Counted from the stretch's first letter, positions 8,371 through 16,635 are shown. The stretch is 64,000 nucleotides of DNA from an uncultured Eubacteriales bacterium (GCA_900549475.1 UROF01000012.1:1-64000), one strand, 5' to 3'. Numbers and translations: made by a program. Notes: generated from the sequence alone by a model not told the origin.

Positions 8371-9327
8371 GTGAAGTACAAAGCCTGTGAAATCCTACTG
8401 CGCACGATCACGCGCTGCAAAAAAGACGAAAAAATTCTGATTGTGACCGACCCGAAAAGTCTCCCGGTGGCCATGGCCCTGTGGGACGACGCGGCGGAGT
8501 TCCCGAACCGGAGTATGGTCATGATGCCCACGCAGACGACGCACGGTCAGGAGCCGACAGCGCTCGTCCGGGCGGCAATGATGGAGGCCGACGTGATTTT
8601 CCGCGTGACGAGCTTCTCCATCTCGAACACCGAGGCGCGCCGCGCCGCCTGCGCCAACGGCGCACGCGACGTCAACTGCGCGGATTACGACATGCGCATG
8701 CTCTCCGAGGGCGGCCTCATTACCGACTTTGAGGCGCTGGTGCCGCTGGTCAACCGCACGGCAGAGCGCCTGCGGGGCAGCAGCATCGAGATCACCACCC
8801 AAAACGGCAGCCACTTCACGGCCCGCATCGACGGCCGCGAGCCCATCGCCGCCAATGCGCTGAGCTGGAACCCCGGCGACGTGTGCTTCCCGCCGGATGT
8901 GGAGTGCGCCATCGGCGCCATCAACGGCACCGGCGAGGGCGTCGTCTTCATCGACGGCAGCATCCCGCACCCGACGCTCGGCCCCATCCGCGAACCCATT
9001 CGCGTCGAGTTCCGCGGCAGCAGGATCGTGGACATCTCCGGCGGCGAGGAAGCGGAGGCCCTGAAAAAGGTGCTCGAGGGCGCCAACGACCCCGAGCATG
9101 CCTATTTCATGGGCGAGATCGGTCTCGGCATGAACCCCGCGTGCAGCCTCAACGGCCGCATGCTCGAAGACGAAGGCTGCGCCGGCACAATCCACTTCGG
9201 CATCGGCGACGACCGGAGTTTCGGCGGAAACAACGTCTGCGCGCAGCACATCGACCTGATCTTCAAGGCACCGACCATCCGCGTAGACGGACGGCTCGTC
9301 ATGCAGGACGGCAAGGTTGTGGACTGA
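8371..9327 (+). CDS. M29-fold metalloenzyme (aminopeptidase-like or NicX-like)
   Basis: The 318-residue protein belongs by motif to the M29 aminopeptidase fold. It shows a PPDVECAIG segment with a candidate Glu ligand, LEDEGCAG (Glu268), His275 in TIHFGIG and the AQHIDLIF pair His293/Asp295. The tyrosine that follows the first His in thermophilic M29 peptidases (seven residues on) is replaced by Arg282. The same fold includes 2,5-dihydroxypyridine dioxygenase NicX, whose iron site also uses an H-x-D pair. Its place inside an importer operon favours a small-molecule hydrolase or ring-cleaving enzyme over a general peptidase. It starts with GTG 8371, GGAGG just upstream, 15 bp after the binding-protein gene. 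Confidence 0.75.
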   Translation: MKYKACEILLRTITRCKKDEKILIVTDPKSLPVAMALWDDAAEFPNRSMVMMPTQTTHGQEPTALVRAAMMEADVIFRVTSFSISNTEARRAACANGARDVNCADYDMRMLSEGGLITDFEALVPLVNRTAERLRGSSIEITTQNGSHFTARIDGREPIAANALSWNPGDVCFPPDVECAIGAINGTGEGVVFIDGSIPHPTLGPIREPIRVEFRGSRIVDISGGEEAEALKKVLEGANDPEHAYFMGEIGLGMNPACSLNGRMLEDEGCAGTIHFGIGDDRSFGGNNVCAQHIDLIFKAPTIRVDGRLVMQDGKVVD

Positions 9328-9436
9328 AACGCTCCGATTCCACCAATACTCTGGAGGCGCTGCATCCGCAGCGCCTCCGCCTGAAAACCCAGGCCGGGCC
9401 TTACAGTCCGGGCCCGAACCTGACAGGGAGGACACT

Positions 9437-10291
9437 ATGTTATTTTTACAGACATTATGGGAGGGCATCGTCAACGGCTCCATCTACGCCATGATCGCGA
9501 TGGGCATCGCGCTCGTCTGGGGCGTTATGGGCATCCTGAGCTTTTCTCAGGGCGAGTTTATGATGCTCGGCATGTTCATCACCTTCTACGCCAACACCTA
9601 TCTCGGCCTTGACCCGGTCGTCTGCGTGCCGATCGTCGGACTTCTGATGTTCGGCTTCGGCTGCGTCGTCTACCGGACGATCATCGCCAAGGCCCTGCGC
9701 GGCCCCCGCCTTTCACAGCGCCTCATCACCTTCGCCGTCGGCATGGTGCTGACCTACGGCGCGCTGATGCTCTTCGGCGGCCAGTACCGCACGGTGCAGG
9801 ACCTCGCATTCACCGGCTCGATCGATCTCGCCGGCCTGACTATCAGCCGCCAGAAACTCGTCCCGCTCATCATTGCGCTGGTCATGGTCGCGTTCATGTA
9901 CATTTTCCTCAACAAGACGATGATCGGCAAGGCCATTCAGGCCACCTCGCAGGACAAGCAGGCGGCCGAACTCGTCGGCATCGACTCGGAAACCACCTAC
10001 ATGGTCGCCTTCGGCCTGTCCAGCGCGCTGGCTGGCATTGCCGGCTGCGCCATCACCTACTATTTCCCGGTTTACTACACGGCCGGCGCGGCATTTCTGC
10101 TGTTCGGCTTCATCGCGGTGCTGCTCGGCGGCGTCGGCTCGACGTTCGGCGCGCTCGGCGGCGGCCTCATCATGGGCGTCACCGACACATTCAGCGGCGT
10201 CTATCTGAATACGGCTTACAAATATCTGGCCGTCTGCGTCATCTTCATGCTGATCGTGACCTTCCGGCCCAAGGGACTTTTCGGAAAGTGA
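9437..10291 (+). CDS. Branched-chain amino acid-type ABC permease, LivH family
   Basis: From ATG 9437 (AGGGAGG upstream) the 284-residue integral membrane protein starts with LWEGIVNGSIYAMIAMG and has about eight hydrophobic segments plus the ISLGLVVG-type family features (VWGVMGILSFSQGEFMMLG). It is one half of the membrane channel with the 10302 product. A 109-bp gap with a short inverted repeat precedes it. The loop carrying LVGIDSETTYMVAFGLSSALAG is the typical ATPase-coupling region. Confidence 0.93.
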   Translation: MLFLQTLWEGIVNGSIYAMIAMGIALVWGVMGILSFSQGEFMMLGMFITFYANTYLGLDPVVCVPIVGLLMFGFGCVVYRTIIAKALRGPRLSQRLITFAVGMVLTYGALMLFGGQYRTVQDLAFTGSIDLAGLTISRQKLVPLIIALVMVAFMYIFLNKTMIGKAIQATSQDKQAAELVGIDSETTYMVAFGLSSALAGIAGCAITYYFPVYYTAGAAFLLFGFIAVLLGGVGSTFGALGGGLIMGVTDTFSGVYLNTAYKYLAVCVIFMLIVTFRPKGLFGK

Positions 10292-10301
10292 GGCGAGAAA
10301 C

Positions 10302-11318
10302 ATGAAAGAAACCCGCAAACAGAGCAGAACCTTCTGGATCGCCTTCGCCGCCTGTCTCGTGGTCGCCGCGGTGCTGCCGCTGCTGCTGACGTCCGACTTT
10401 GCCGTCAACGTGCTCGTGCTCAGCCTGATCTGGTCCATCATGGGCATCGGCTGGAACTTCATCGGCGGCTACGCCGGGCAGATCTCCAACGGCCACGCAC
10501 TTTTCTATGCCATCGGCGCCTATGCCGTGGCCTACTGCGCGCAGCACTTCAACATGTCCCCGTGGCTGAGCGTTTGGATCGGCATCGCCATCTCCGTCGC
10601 CCTGGCCTTCGTGCTCGGCAAGCCACTGTTCCGCCTGAACGGCGCCTACTTCCTGATCGCCACGATGGCCGTCGCGGAGTGCGCGCGCGTCATCCTGCTC
10701 AACTCCCCCAGCCTCGGCGGCGCGACCGGCATCATGTTCCTGGACAAGGCCCACAGCGAGTGGTACACGCTGCAGTTCAAGAACAAGGACACGTTCTACT
10801 ATCTGCTTCTCGGCATTACGGCGCTGCTGGTGCTGCTGTCGAAATATCTGGACAAGTCCAAATTCGGGTATTACCTGCGCGCCGTCAAGGCCAATGAGAC
10901 ATCCGCGCAGAGCGTCGGCATCAACACGCCGAAATACAAGATTCTCGCCTACATGCTCAGCGCGGCCATTGTCAGTCTGGCCGGCAGCCTCTACGCGCCC
11001 TACGTCACCTACGTCGACCCGTATATGCTGCTCCCGCTGGACAAATCCACGATGATCTGTCTCGTGGTCGTCATGGGCGGCATCGGCACGGTGCCGGGTC
11101 CAATCCTCGGCGCGATCGTCATGACGTTCATCTCGGAATACGCCCGCGCCATCTTCGCCTCGTACAGCGGCCTGAACATGCTGACCTACGGCATTCTGGT
11201 CATCTTCATCGTGCTGTATCTGCCGGGCGGCATCATCTCGGTATTCAACAAGGAAGTGCGGCAGCTTGCCAAAGCGCGCCGCCTCGCACGGTTTGGCAAG
11301 AAGGGCGGTGACGTCTGA
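10302..11318 (+). CDS. Branched-chain amino acid-type ABC permease, LivM family
   Basis: This 338-residue protein has a LivM-like layout: N-terminal hydrophobic segments, IGWNFIGGYAGQISNGHALFY, a central loop, then the coupling loop with RAVKANETSAQSVGI and the C-terminal GGIGTVPGPILGA motif. It pairs with the LivH-like permease encoded 10 bp upstream. Its TGA overlaps the ATG of the next ATPase gene, indicating translational coupling. Substrate specificity is not visible. Confidence 0.93.
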   Translation: MKETRKQSRTFWIAFAACLVVAAVLPLLLTSDFAVNVLVLSLIWSIMGIGWNFIGGYAGQISNGHALFYAIGAYAVAYCAQHFNMSPWLSVWIGIAISVALAFVLGKPLFRLNGAYFLIATMAVAECARVILLNSPSLGGATGIMFLDKAHSEWYTLQFKNKDTFYYLLLGITALLVLLSKYLDKSKFGYYLRAVKANETSAQSVGINTPKYKILAYMLSAAIVSLAGSLYAPYVTYVDPYMLLPLDKSTMICLVVVMGGIGTVPGPILGAIVMTFISEYARAIFASYSGLNMLTYGILVIFIVLYLPGGIISVFNKEVRQLAKARRLARFGKKGGDV

Positions 11319-12037
11319 TGGATCATATTCTCGAAATCCGGCAGGCCACGAAAAAATTCGGCGGCCTGACTGCAAATGAAAATGTCACGTTCGACGTCGA
11401 CTGCAACACCATCGTCGGCATCGTCGGCCCGAACGGCGCTGGCAAGACCACGCTGTTCAACTCCATCAGCGGCGTCCACTCGCTCACGTCTGGCGATGTG
11501 ATCTTCGAGGGCAGGGACATCACCAAAATGAAGCCCTATGACATCTGCCATCTCGGCATGGGCCGCACATTCCAGATTCCGCTCTCGCTCAACGAGATGA
11601 CCGTGCTGGAAAACGTACTCGTCGCCAGCCTCGGCCGCCACAAAATGGAAAAGGCCCGCGAAACGGCGGAGGCCGTGATCGAAGAATGCGGCCTGAAGGA
11701 CTTCATCGCCATGCCGGCCGGTTCGCTGAACGTGCTTCAGAAAAAGCGCCTGGAAATTGCCCGCGCGCTGGCCTCAGAGCCGAAGCTGCTCCTCCTCGAT
11801 GAGACCATGGCCGGCCTGTCCGGCATCGAACGGCAGGACGCGACCGCGCTCATCCGCCAGATCCACGCCCGCGGCGTCACGATCCTGATGATCGAGCACG
11901 TCATGGAGATCGTCATGAACGTCTCGGACAAGGTTGTCGTGCTCAACGGCGGCAAGCTCCTGATGGAGGGCACGCCGAAGGAGGTCGCGAGCAACGAGGA
12001 GGTTATCAGCGCTTATCTGGGAGGTACGACATGGTAA
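11318..12037 (+). CDS. ABC transporter ATP-binding protein, LivG family
   Basis: The 239-residue ATPase has Walker A GPNGAGKTT (residues 37-45), Q-loop region FQIPLSLNEMTV, a degenerate signature segment LNVLQKKRLEIARAL typical for LivG-like subunits, Walker B LLLLDETMAGL and a switch His in MIEHVM. The ATG overlaps the preceding permease stop by one base, and its end overlaps the livF-like start. It powers the importer together with the 12031 product on the cytoplasmic face. Confidence 0.93.
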   Translation: MDHILEIRQATKKFGGLTANENVTFDVDCNTIVGIVGPNGAGKTTLFNSISGVHSLTSGDVIFEGRDITKMKPYDICHLGMGRTFQIPLSLNEMTVLENVLVASLGRHKMEKARETAEAVIEECGLKDFIAMPAGSLNVLQKKRLEIARALASEPKLLLLDETMAGLSGIERQDATALIRQIHARGVTILMIEHVMEIVMNVSDKVVVLNGGKLLMEGTPKEVASNEEVISAYLGGTTW

Positions 12038-12741
12038 TTCTCAAGGCAGAACACCTGCAGTCCGGCTATCAGGGCACACCTGTGCTCCACGACATCAGCT
12101 TCGAGGTGGAAGAGGGCAAGATTGTCGCCATCCTCGGCTCCAACGGTGCCGGCAAGACCACCACGCTCCGCACGCTGACCGGCACCGTCCGCGCCACCGG
12201 CGGCCATGTCTGGTACAACGGCGAAGAAATCACCAAAACGCCGACCTATAAAATGTCTCAGATGGGCATTGCCCTCGTTCCGGAGGGCCGTCACCTGTTC
12301 AATCAGATGAGCGTCCGCGACAATCTGCTCATGGGCTCCTACCGCGTGAAGGACAAGGCACTCGTCCAGCAGCGGCTCGAGCAGATGTATGAGATCTTTC
12401 CGCGCATTCAGGAGCGCTCGAACCAGCTGGCCGGCACGCTCTCCGGCGGCGAGCAGCAGATGGTTGCCATTGCGCGCGGCATGATGTGTGGTCCAAAACT
12501 GCTGATGCTTGACGAACCGTCGCTAGGCCTGATGCCAAAGCTTGTGGAAGAAGTGTTTTCCTTCGTACAGCGTATCAATAAGCTGGGGACAACTATCGTA
12601 ATCGTGGAACAGAATGTTAATGAAACTTTGAAATTCGCGGATTACGCCTATATTGTTTCTGAGGGAGAGATTGCCTTGCACGGCACGCCTCAGGAGTTGA
12701 TGAAGGACGATGAAATCCGTCGAATCTATCTGGGTCATTAA
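12031..12741 (+). CDS. ABC transporter ATP-binding protein, LivF family
   Basis: The 236-residue ATPase has Walker A GSNGAGKTT, a canonical LSGGEQQ signature, Walker B LLMLDEPSLGL and switch His replaced by Gln in VIVEQNV, as is normal in LivF proteins. It overlaps the livG-like gene by seven bases. Third-codon-position usage changes from G/C-rich to clearly more A/T-rich at about 12510 and stays so to the end of the gene, which is odd for a single gene and suggests recombination with a diverged relative. Confidence 0.92.
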   Translation: MVILKAEHLQSGYQGTPVLHDISFEVEEGKIVAILGSNGAGKTTTLRTLTGTVRATGGHVWYNGEEITKTPTYKMSQMGIALVPEGRHLFNQMSVRDNLLMGSYRVKDKALVQQRLEQMYEIFPRIQERSNQLAGTLSGGEQQMVAIARGMMCGPKLLMLDEPSLGLMPKLVEEVFSFVQRINKLGTTIVIVEQNVNETLKFADYAYIVSEGEIALHGTPQELMKDDEIRRIYLGH

Positions 12742-12784
12742 AACCAGAGAATATCAACCTTCGGGAGCATAAGGAGGAAGTATT

Positions 12785-13600
12785 ATGGAAAAACGTTTTA
12801 CCCGAGAAGAAATCAAGCAGAGATTCCAGGCATCGATCGACGCCGGTCAGCCCATCGTCGTCGCCAGCGCCGGCATCGGCATAGCCGCAAAGTTTGCAGA
12901 GCGCGGCGGCGCGGACATGATCGGCCTGTTCAACTCGAGCTATCTGGGCCTGGGCCGCGTCGAGGCGACCAGCCTGATGCCCTACGGCAACGCCAACGAC
13001 ATCGTCATGAGTCTCGGCGACCGCATTTTCCCTGTCGTCCAGGACACCCCGATCCTCGGCGGCATCATCGGCAGCGACCCGACCCGCGAAATGACGCCGT
13101 TCCTGAAGATCATGCAGTTCAAGGGTTTCCCGGCCGTCATCAATTTCCCCTCCCCCGGCTTCGCCTACGGCCAGCACCGCCGCAACCTCGAGCGCAACAA
13201 TTATGGCGTACAGCAGGAACTGAAGACGCTGCGCACGGCGAAAGAACTTGGCTTCTACACGTTCGGACTGGCGTATGATGAGGAAATTGCCATGCAGATT
13301 GCTGCCGACAACCACGATGCGCTTGTGCTCGGTCTGGCAATGTTGGAATGGGAAAACGGAGGTGCCACTTTGGAGCAGGCTGCGGAGTATATTAACCGCG
13401 TCAGCACGAAAGCGAAGGCAGTTGCACCAGAGATGCTCATTTTTGTGCAGGGTCTTCCCGTGCAGACGCCGGAGGACACTCAGTACATCTATGATCACAC
13501 CGATGCGGTCGGTTTTATCGGAATCAACAACATGGACTATGGCACAAAACCGATTCAGGACACGGTCGCGGCGTTTAAGAGCGCCAAAATTCGCGCTTAA
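12785..13600 (+). CDS. Phosphoenolpyruvate hydrolase-like TIM-barrel protein
   Basis: The 271-residue protein resembles the PEP-hydrolase-like family, also seen as the C-terminal half of plant Tm-1. Recognisable parts are IVVASAGIGIAAKFAERGGADMI, the LGRVEATSLMPYGNAN loop, TPILGGIIGSDP and INFPSPGF. The fold is a TIM barrel related to PEP mutase/isocitrate lyase, but the true substrate is not established. ATAAGGAGG precedes the ATG. It lies 43 bp after livF and completes the UPF0261 pair of this cluster. Codon style switches between G/C-rich (about 12830-13195) and more A/T-rich (before and after), continuing the mosaic pattern seen in livF. Confidence 0.85.
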   Translation: MEKRFTREEIKQRFQASIDAGQPIVVASAGIGIAAKFAERGGADMIGLFNSSYLGLGRVEATSLMPYGNANDIVMSLGDRIFPVVQDTPILGGIIGSDPTREMTPFLKIMQFKGFPAVINFPSPGFAYGQHRRNLERNNYGVQQELKTLRTAKELGFYTFGLAYDEEIAMQIAADNHDALVLGLAMLEWENGGATLEQAAEYINRVSTKAKAVAPEMLIFVQGLPVQTPEDTQYIYDHTDAVGFIGINNMDYGTKPIQDTVAAFKSAKIRA

Positions 13601-13621
13601 TTCGTGAGGAGGTACGGAAGG

Positions 13622-13666
13622 TTGAAACATTGTGATTTAAGTACCATTCCGAAAAAGAGCGCATAA
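13622..13666 (+). pseudogene. Start of an interrupted downstream operon gene
   Basis: A strong AGGAGG (13607-13612) is followed nine bases later by TTG 13622 and a short frame beginning M-K-H-C-D-L-S that stops at 13666. A good ribosome binding site 7 bases after the previous stop normally signals the next gene of an operon. The frame runs into IS110-associated sequence after about 7-12 codons, so this is probably the N-terminus of a gene cut by the element. Its remainder is not on the other side of the element. Confidence 0.5.
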
Positions 13667-13713
13667 GACCACGCCCCCTAAAAGCGGGCGAAAAATGAAG
13701 TTATGCTAAAAGC

Positions 13714-14958
13714 CTAAGCAGTAGTTGGAGCAGTCACCAGATAACCTTGCCGCTGGAGAATAAAGATGGCTTCTTCCACGGAAACCTCACGGTGTGCAGG
13801 TGGCTGATCGCCCTTGCGGTAGAGTTCAGGGTTGTACGGCTCGTTCTTCTTGAGCATATTGTAGATAGCCGTAAGGAGCATTCTGGCAATGGCAATAATG
13901 GCTTTCTTGTGCCCTCGGCGCTTTTTGAGAGCCAGGTAGCGATTACGGACTTCCGGGAATTTCCTGGCGCGAATCGCATTGAGGGCACATTGAACAAGCA
14001 GCGGCTTGATGTAAGCACCGGCCCGGCTAATTCTTGTGGTTTTCTTCTTCCCAGCACTTTCATTGTTCTGCGGCGTAAGCCCAGCCCAGGAGCAAAGATG
14101 CTTTGAGGTGGGGAACACGGACATATCCACTCCAATCTCAGAAATAATGCCAACAGCGGCAAAGGATTGGATACCCGGCGCCGTCATAACAAGATTGAGC
14201 TGGGGAAGGTATTTCTCAGCAGTTGTCAGAATCAGCGATTCCAGATTGAGCTTGCACAGTTGGAGGCTGTCCATGTGGGAACGGATGATGCGGAGCTTTT
14301 CAGCCTGTTCTTCACACATCTCTCCATCCACAGCGGCGAGCACCTGTTCATTGGTTGCCTTCATGCCTTTCGTACGGAAACCGGAAACATCCGTAATTTT
14401 CTCCGATGGATTTTCCAGAATACGGGCAGTGATTGTGGAGGCGGCCTTGCCGAACACATCTGAGAACACATCATCCAACTTGATATTGGAAACGGTTAGG
14501 CAGTTCTGTGCCCGGTTTTTCTCGCCGGTAGTGAAATTGGTAAGTTTCCAACGATAACGAACCAAATCCCGAAGCTGGCGGATATCTGCTGGTGGGATAA
14601 AGCTTCCAGCGACAAGGTCGTGCTTGAAGATGTCAGCAATCCACTTGGCATCCCGTTTGTCTGTTTTCTTGCCCCGGATAGCTTTCACATATTTGGGGTG
14701 AGCAAGGACAATGTTGCAGGTGGGTTCCAGGATGTTGTAGATGGGAATCCAATACTTCCCTGTGGACTCCATACAGACATCCCGGCAGCCATTCTCAGCC
14801 AACCACGTTGCGCACCGATGCAAATCTCCGGTGAAGGAAGAAAAACGCTTGCTCTTGTAGCTTGTTACCCCCTGTTCATTGGTGGAAGCGATACAGGCAA
14901 CAACAAAGGACTTGTGGACATCCATCCCGCAGCAGATACGGTAAACAATTTTGAGCAT
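13714..14958 (-). CDS. IS110 family transposase (bridge-RNA-type recombinase)
   Basis: The 414-residue protein has the two-domain IS110 structure: an N-terminal RuvC-like DEDD domain with acidic residues visible in CGMDVHKSF, CMESTGKYW and KKTDKRDAKWIADI, and a C-terminal Tnp_20 domain with TAPGIQSFAAVGIISEIG, LCSWAGLTPQNNESAGK and the conserved serine region RISRAGAYIKPLLVQ. It appears full length and intact. IS110 recombinases of the IS621 type use a structured RNA from the non-coding end to choose donor and target DNA. The long upstream region here is the place to look for it. Confidence 0.95.
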   Translation of the reverse strand: MLKIVYRICCGMDVHKSFVVACIASTNEQGVTSYKSKRFSSFTGDLHRCATWLAENGCRDVCMESTGKYWIPIYNILEPTCNIVLAHPKYVKAIRGKKTDKRDAKWIADIFKHDLVAGSFIPPADIRQLRDLVRYRWKLTNFTTGEKNRAQNCLTVSNIKLDDVFSDVFGKAASTITARILENPSEKITDVSGFRTKGMKATNEQVLAAVDGEMCEEQAEKLRIIRSHMDSLQLCKLNLESLILTTAEKYLPQLNLVMTAPGIQSFAAVGIISEIGVDMSVFPTSKHLCSWAGLTPQNNESAGKKKTTRISRAGAYIKPLLVQCALNAIRARKFPEVRNRYLALKKRRGHKKAIIAIARMLLTAIYNMLKKNEPYNPELYRKGDQPPAHREVSVEEAIFILQRQGYLVTAPTTA

Positions 14959-15243
14959 AACACATCCCCTCGAAACAGTATTTGAGGGAACAGGCAGGGA
15001 CTGGATACTCGTTGAAAGATTGAAGTAGTCCGTCTCTCCAAAGATAAGGTTACAGGGTGCAAAGCCCTATTTATTGGTGCTTGAAAGAGCGTCCGGCACA
15101 CATAACTATTCAGTCCAACACAAGGTTGAGCCTACTCACCTCCACGTGCTCTGTAGTGTGCCTGCTTCCTCAAGCCTATTCTAACAAATTACGACTTGCT
15201 GCGTTAGAGACACCTGTGTTTCATTTTCCTTTGGTGCCTTGAA
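14959..15243 (-). ncRNA. Candidate IS110 bridge RNA region
   Basis: About 285 non-coding bases lie upstream of the transposase start, much longer than needed for a promoter. In characterised IS110-group elements this end is transcribed into a bridge RNA with two internal loops that pair with target and donor DNA. Several short self-complementary stretches are present (for example near 15045-15068 and 15120-15180), but I could not fold it or delimit its ends. The call follows from family knowledge and position. Confidence 0.45.
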
Positions 15244-15270
15244 GCGCAGCGGAAAGGAATGGTCATAACT

Positions 15271-16635
15271 ATGGATACGATAGCCGCCATCTCCACAGGA
15301 AATCAGATTTCCGCCATCGGCATCCTGCGGCTCTCCGGGCCGGAGGCTTTCCCCGCGGCGGATGCGGTGTTCCGCCCGGCAGACGGGAAGCCTCTCTCCG
15401 CCCATCCCCGGCGGATGATGGTCTACGGGGACCTGCTGGACCGGGAGGGCCGGACCATCGACCACGCCCTGGCGGTGACCTTTGCCGCCGGAGCCAGCTA
15501 CACCGGGGAGGACAGCGCCGAGTTCCACTGCCACGGTTCCCCTGTAGTGCTGGACGAGGGCCTGCGCTCCCTCTTTGCCGCCGGGGCCCGGCAGGCGAGA
15601 GGCGGCGAGTTCACCCAGCGGGCCTTTCTGAACGGTCAGATGGATCTGACCCAGGCGGAGGCGGTCATTGACCTCATCGAGGCGGAGACCGCCCAGGCCG
15701 CCCGCAACGCCGTGGAGCAGCTGGGGGGCGCCCTCCGGCGCCGGATCGACGCCGTATACGAGGGCCTTCTGGAAGTAGCCAGCCAGTTCTACGCTGTGGT
15801 GGATTACCCCGACGAGGACATCGAGGATCTGGACCGGGCTGCCCTGCGGCAGACACTGGCAGAAGGGGAGGAGAGCCTCCGAGGACTGATGGCCACCTTT
15901 GGCCGGGGGCAGATCCTGCGCCAGGGAGTGCCCACCGCCATTCTGGGCCGGCCCAACGTAGGAAAAAGCTCTCTTCTCAACGCCCTTTTGGGCTTTGACC
16001 GGGCCATTGTCACCGACGTGGCAGGTACCACCCGGGATACCGTGGAGGAGAAGGCGGTGGTAGGCGGCGTACTGCTGCGGCTCATCGACACCGCCGGTAT
16101 CCGGGATACGGCGGATCAGGTGGAGCGGCTGGGGGTGGAGCGCTCCCGGCAGGCGGCGGAGCGGGCTGCCCTGGCCCTGCTGGTGCTGGACGGCTCCCAA
16201 CCCCTCTCCGCCGGGGATGAGGCCGCTATCCGGGCGGCGGAGACGGCCCAGCGGCTCATCGTGCTGGTGAACAAGAGCGATCTGCCCCGGGCCCTGGATA
16301 TGTCAGATCTGGCGGACCGGTTTGACCATGTGATCTCCATCTCCGCAAAAGGCGGGATGGGCCTGGAGGCCCTGGAGAGCGCCGTGGCCGCCCTGTTCCC
16401 CCAGGGAGAGACCCCGGCGGGGGAGATCCTTACCAACGCCCGGCAGGCCCAGGCGGTGGAGCGGGCGGCGGCCTCCCTACGGGGGGCGCTGCAGGCCCTG
16501 GACGGGGGGCTCACCCCCGACGCGGCCCTCACCGACGTGGAGGAGGCCATGAGCGCTCTGGGGGAGCTTACCGGGCGGACCATCCGGTCCGACCTGGTGG
16601 AGCGGATCTTCTCCCGGTTCTGCGTAGGGAAATAA
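15271..16635 (+). CDS. mnmE: tRNA uridine-5-carboxymethylaminomethyl modification GTPase MnmE
   Basis: MnmE acts with MnmG to modify the wobble uridine of certain tRNAs. The product has 454 residues with an N-terminal tetrahydrofolate-binding domain (DTIAAIST), a central G domain (GRPNVGKS at 226-233, GTTRDT, DTAG, NKSD) and the C-terminal FCVGK with the conserved Cys. ATG 15271 is preferred, with AAAGGA 12 bases upstream; an in-frame ATG at 15259 directly abuts that Shine-Dalgarno. Its upstream flank is IS110 sequence, so expression may depend on the element. A strong terminator follows directly. Confidence 0.95.
   Translation: MDTIAAISTGNQISAIGILRLSGPEAFPAADAVFRPADGKPLSAHPRRMMVYGDLLDREGRTIDHALAVTFAAGASYTGEDSAEFHCHGSPVVLDEGLRSLFAAGARQARGGEFTQRAFLNGQMDLTQAEAVIDLIEAETAQAARNAVEQLGGALRRRIDAVYEGLLEVASQFYAVVDYPDEDIEDLDRAALRQTLAEGEESLRGLMATFGRGQILRQGVPTAILGRPNVGKSSLLNALLGFDRAIVTDVAGTTRDTVEEKAVVGGVLLRLIDTAGIRDTADQVERLGVERSRQAAERAALALLVLDGSQPLSAGDEAAIRAAETAQRLIVLVNKSDLPRALDMSDLADRFDHVISISAKGGMGLEALESAVAALFPQGETPAGEILTNARQAQAVERAAASLRGALQALDGGLTPDAALTDVEEAMSALGELTGRTIRSDLVERIFSRFCVGK

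Larger units (their letters stand above)
13643..15263 (-). mobile_element. IS110-family insertion element (ends approximate)
   Basis: The transposase gene (13714-14958, minus) is flanked by a short non-coding 3' part and a long non-coding 5' part of nearly 300 bases, the organisation of the IS110 group. No long terminal inverted repeats exist, as expected. An imperfect inverted pair, ACCATTCC with GCGC at 13643-13662 and its counterpart at 15244-15263 (12 of 20 positions match), is used here only as an approximate limit. The element separates the catabolic island from mnmE and seems to have cut the last operon gene. Confidence 0.75.
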
